Shown here piece after piece: positions 5,581-7,283 of a stretch of DNA of 7,283 nt (its first letter is position 1; each line of letters begins with the position of its first letter). The DNA comes from Bacteroidota bacterium (lineage in GTDB: Bacteria > Bacteroidota > Bacteroidia > Flavobacteriales > Flavobacteriaceae), in contig JAEWKB010000237.1 of the NCBI GenBank assembly GCA_023386255.1, forward strand, positions 1-7,283, given 5' to 3'. The notes under the pieces were generated by a model that worked only from the letters and a program-made list of their open reading frames with translations, searched no databases and had not been told where the DNA came from. The translations under genes were made by a program, and so were the position numbers.

Positions 5581-6813
5581 TTGAGATATCTTATAGTCAT
5601 ACTATTATCATTAACACTATTTGCCTGTAAAGAAGAGGGAGAAAAAGAAAAGACCAAAACTACTGTTAAAAAGGAGCCCATAATCAAAGAGTTCGGCTTT
5701 ACGCTCAACAACTTTAAGGTTGTGCGGGATACTATTGAATCAGGTGATACTTTTGGTAATATTCTTGCCGGAGAGGGTTATGATGCAGCTGCAGTGCATA
5801 AAGTGACTGAAGCTATAAAAGATTCTTTTGACCTGCGCGATATACGCATTGGCAAGCCTTTTACAATGCTTAAGCAAAAACAGACTCCTAATAAACTACA
5901 GGTGTTTGTTTACCAGCCTGATAACCTGAGCTATTATGTTGTTGACTTACGGGATACTATTGCGAAAGCGTATAAAACGGTTAAGCCTGTAAGCATTAAG
6001 CGCCGTGTAATAGCGGCTGAAATAGACGGCTCGCTTTTCGAAACGCTTGACAAAGCCGGTGCAACACCTGCGCTGGCCCAGGAACTGTCTGAAATTTATG
6101 CCTGGACCATCGATTTCTTTAAGATACAGAAAGGTGATAAATTTGCCGTTACAGTTAACGAGCGATATATAAGCGACTCAATTTACGCGGGAATAGAAAA
6201 TATCGAAGCTTCTTTTTTTGAGTATAAAGGGAAAAAGATATACGCTTTTCCTTTCAAACAGGACACCACTGCCCGCAAAGTAGATTATTTTGATGAAGAA
6301 GGTAAGGTACTCAAGAACATGTTCCTTAAAGCGCCGCTTAAGTTCATACATATCAGCTCCCGATTCTCATCAAGGCGTTTCCACCCCGTGCAAATGCGCT
6401 GGAAAGCCCATAACGGGACAGACTATGCCGCACCGCACGGTACTCCAATCATGACAACAGCCAGCGGTGTAGTTGAGCGGACAGGCTATACATCAGGCAA
6501 CGGAAACTATGTAAAAGTTAGGCACAACGGCACCTATTCTACCCAATACCTGCACATGAGCAAAATTTTAGTACGGCAGGGGCAAAGAGTATCGCAGGGC
6601 GATGTTATAGGCAGGGTAGGGAGCACGGGCCTGGCTACAGGGCCACACGTCTGTTACCGATTCTGGAAGAACGGGGTACAGGTTGATGCCCTTAGGCAGA
6701 AGCTGCCCAACAGCGAGCCTATGGCCAAAAAGCACAAGCCACGGTTTATTGCCTACATGACTCCGCTTAAAAAAGAACTGGATAGTATTTCAAACATAAA
6801 ATTTAAACAGTAA
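5581..6813 (+). CDS. MepM-like M23 peptidoglycan endopeptidase lipoprotein
   Basis: The protein has 410 residues. Residues 1-16 are a short lipoprotein signal ending in the lipobox LFAC (Cys16), followed by an acidic/Lys tether (KEEGEKEK). Next are an OapA/LysM-like segment (about 47-96, with [13 protein letters not shown]), a MepM/Csd3-like middle domain (about 144-195, [14 protein letters not shown]) and an M23 domain (about 255-372). Zinc-site residues His277 and Asp281 (HNGTD), His325 (YLHMS) and His356 (GPH) are present, but the usual HxH is H356-V-C358. Such enzymes cut peptide crosslinks in peptidoglycan during wall growth. The start is a TTG: the nearest upstream in-frame ATG (5530) is cut off by a TGA at 5536, and only the TTG gives the complete lipoprotein signal. 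It begins 19 bp after the tryptophan dioxygenase stop and its last base is the first base of pgi. Confidence 0.88.
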   Translation: MRYLIVILLSLTLFACKEEGEKEKTKTTVKKEPIIKEFGFTLNNFKVVRDTIESGDTFGNILAGEGYDAAAVHKVTEAIKDSFDLRDIRIGKPFTMLKQKQTPNKLQVFVYQPDNLSYYVVDLRDTIAKAYKTVKPVSIKRRVIAAEIDGSLFETLDKAGATPALAQELSEIYAWTIDFFKIQKGDKFAVTVNERYISDSIYAGIENIEASFFEYKGKKIYAFPFKQDTTARKVDYFDEEGKVLKNMFLKAPLKFIHISSRFSSRRFHPVQMRWKAHNGTDYAAPHGTPIMTTASGVVERTGYTSGNGNYVKVRHNGTYSTQYLHMSKILVRQGQRVSQGDVIGRVGSTGLATGPHVCYRFWKNGVQVDALRQKLPNSEPMAKKHKPRFIAYMTPLKKELDSISNIKFKQ

Positions 6814-7283
6814 TGGCACTAAAAAACATCAATCCGTCTGGCACGGCGGCATGGCAGGATCTTAGGGAGCATTTTGAGGAGATGCAATATGCATCAATGC
6901 AGGAAATGTTTGCTGCAGATACGGGCAGGGCTGAAAAGTTCCACATACAATGGAACGATTTTTTAGTGGATTATTCCAAGAATATCATTAATGAAGAGAC
7001 GGTAAAGCTGCTTTTAAACCTGGCTGAAGAAACAGGAATAAAATTGGCAATGGAAAGCTATTTTGGCGGTGAGGCCATAAACCGTACCGAGAACCGTGCA
7101 GTGCTTCATACCGCTTTACGTGCGGCTGAAAATGCTGTTATTACCGTTGACGGGCAGAATGTAATGCCTGAGGTTTATGCGGTTAAAGGTAAAATGAAAG
7201 CCTTTTGTGATGAAGTTATCAGCGGCAGCAGGAAAGGCTACACCGGTAAGCAATTTACTGATGTAGTGAACATTGGTATAGGG
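6813..7283 (+). CDS. pgi: Glucose-6-phosphate isomerase, N-terminal part
   Basis: The first 157 codons run to the right edge; full-length enzymes are about 550 residues. The enzyme interconverts glucose-6-phosphate and fructose-6-phosphate in the cytosol. Recognisable features are the opening [17 protein letters not shown], the segment [18 protein letters not shown] (86-103), which is a conserved PGI block, and VVNIGIG (151-157), the start of the IGIGGSDLGP sugar-phosphate loop, cut by the edge. The ATG overlaps the previous stop by one base (TAATG), a sign of translational coupling with the M23 gene. Confidence 0.95.
   Translation, partial: MALKNINPSGTAAWQDLREHFEEMQYASMQEMFAADTGRAEKFHIQWNDFLVDYSKNIINEETVKLLLNLAEETGIKLAMESYFGGEAINRTENRAVLHTALRAAENAVITVDGQNVMPEVYAVKGKMKAFCDEVISGSRKGYTGKQFTDVVNIGIG

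Noticed and set aside
5082..5711. 209-codon minus-strand frame across the end of the tryptophan dioxygenase and start of the M23 gene
   Set aside because: Antisense to two well-supported genes; hydrophobic, low-information sequence with no family resemblance.
1..7283. Mobile element, CRISPR array, phage or defence genes
   Set aside because: No transposase, integrase, regular repeat array or terminal inverted repeats were seen, and all genes look native in composition.

Overview
The window reads as ordinary chromosomal DNA from a Bacteroidota bacterium, most likely a Flavobacterium-type organism. Evidence for this is moderately AT-rich coding sequence, A/T-rich spacers with almost no Shine-Dalgarno sequence before the main start codons, TAnnTTTG-type -7 promoter elements, a secreted beta-propeller-like protein with a typical flavobacterial signal peptide, and protein sequences that match Bacteroidota versions of their families. 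There are seven protein genes, two cut by the window edges. There is no sign of a mobile element, CRISPR array, tRNA or rRNA.

Layout. (1) Bases 1-910, minus strand: the N-terminal 303 codons of a secreted repeat protein, probably a beta-propeller. (2) Bases 911-1185: a divergent intergenic region with a 20-bp palindrome (956-975), a possible promoter and a hairpin. (3) Bases 1186-3561: homogentisate 1,2-dioxygenase followed by 4-hydroxyphenylpyruvate dioxygenase, two consecutive steps of phenylalanine/tyrosine breakdown, 57 bp apart and probably co-transcribed. (4) Bases 3562-3863: the most interesting non-coding stretch. It has a 14-bp direct repeat, a TAnnTTTG element, a five-codon ORF behind a strong Shine-Dalgarno sequence, a rho-independent terminator, and a second, near-consensus promoter whose -33 element lies inside the terminator hairpin. 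(5) Bases 3864-7283: a tight operon of a secreted DUF3108 protein, a short tryptophan 2,3-dioxygenase starting on the base after the previous stop, a MepM-like M23 endopeptidase lipoprotein, and glucose-6-phosphate isomerase, which overlaps the previous gene by one base and runs off the right edge.

How the genes fit together. HPD makes homogentisate and HGD opens its ring; fumarylacetoacetase and the isomerase are not in the window. The tryptophan dioxygenase starts a different aromatic amino acid pathway (kynurenine) and sits in an operon with envelope and glycolytic genes, so three aromatic-ring dioxygenases lie within about 4.4 kb but in two transcription units.

I see no clear new defence or mobile system. 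The best leads are the 3562-3863 region (possible small RNA or leader, and a terminator nested with a promoter), the palindrome at 956-975, and the HxC in place of HxH in the M23 active site.
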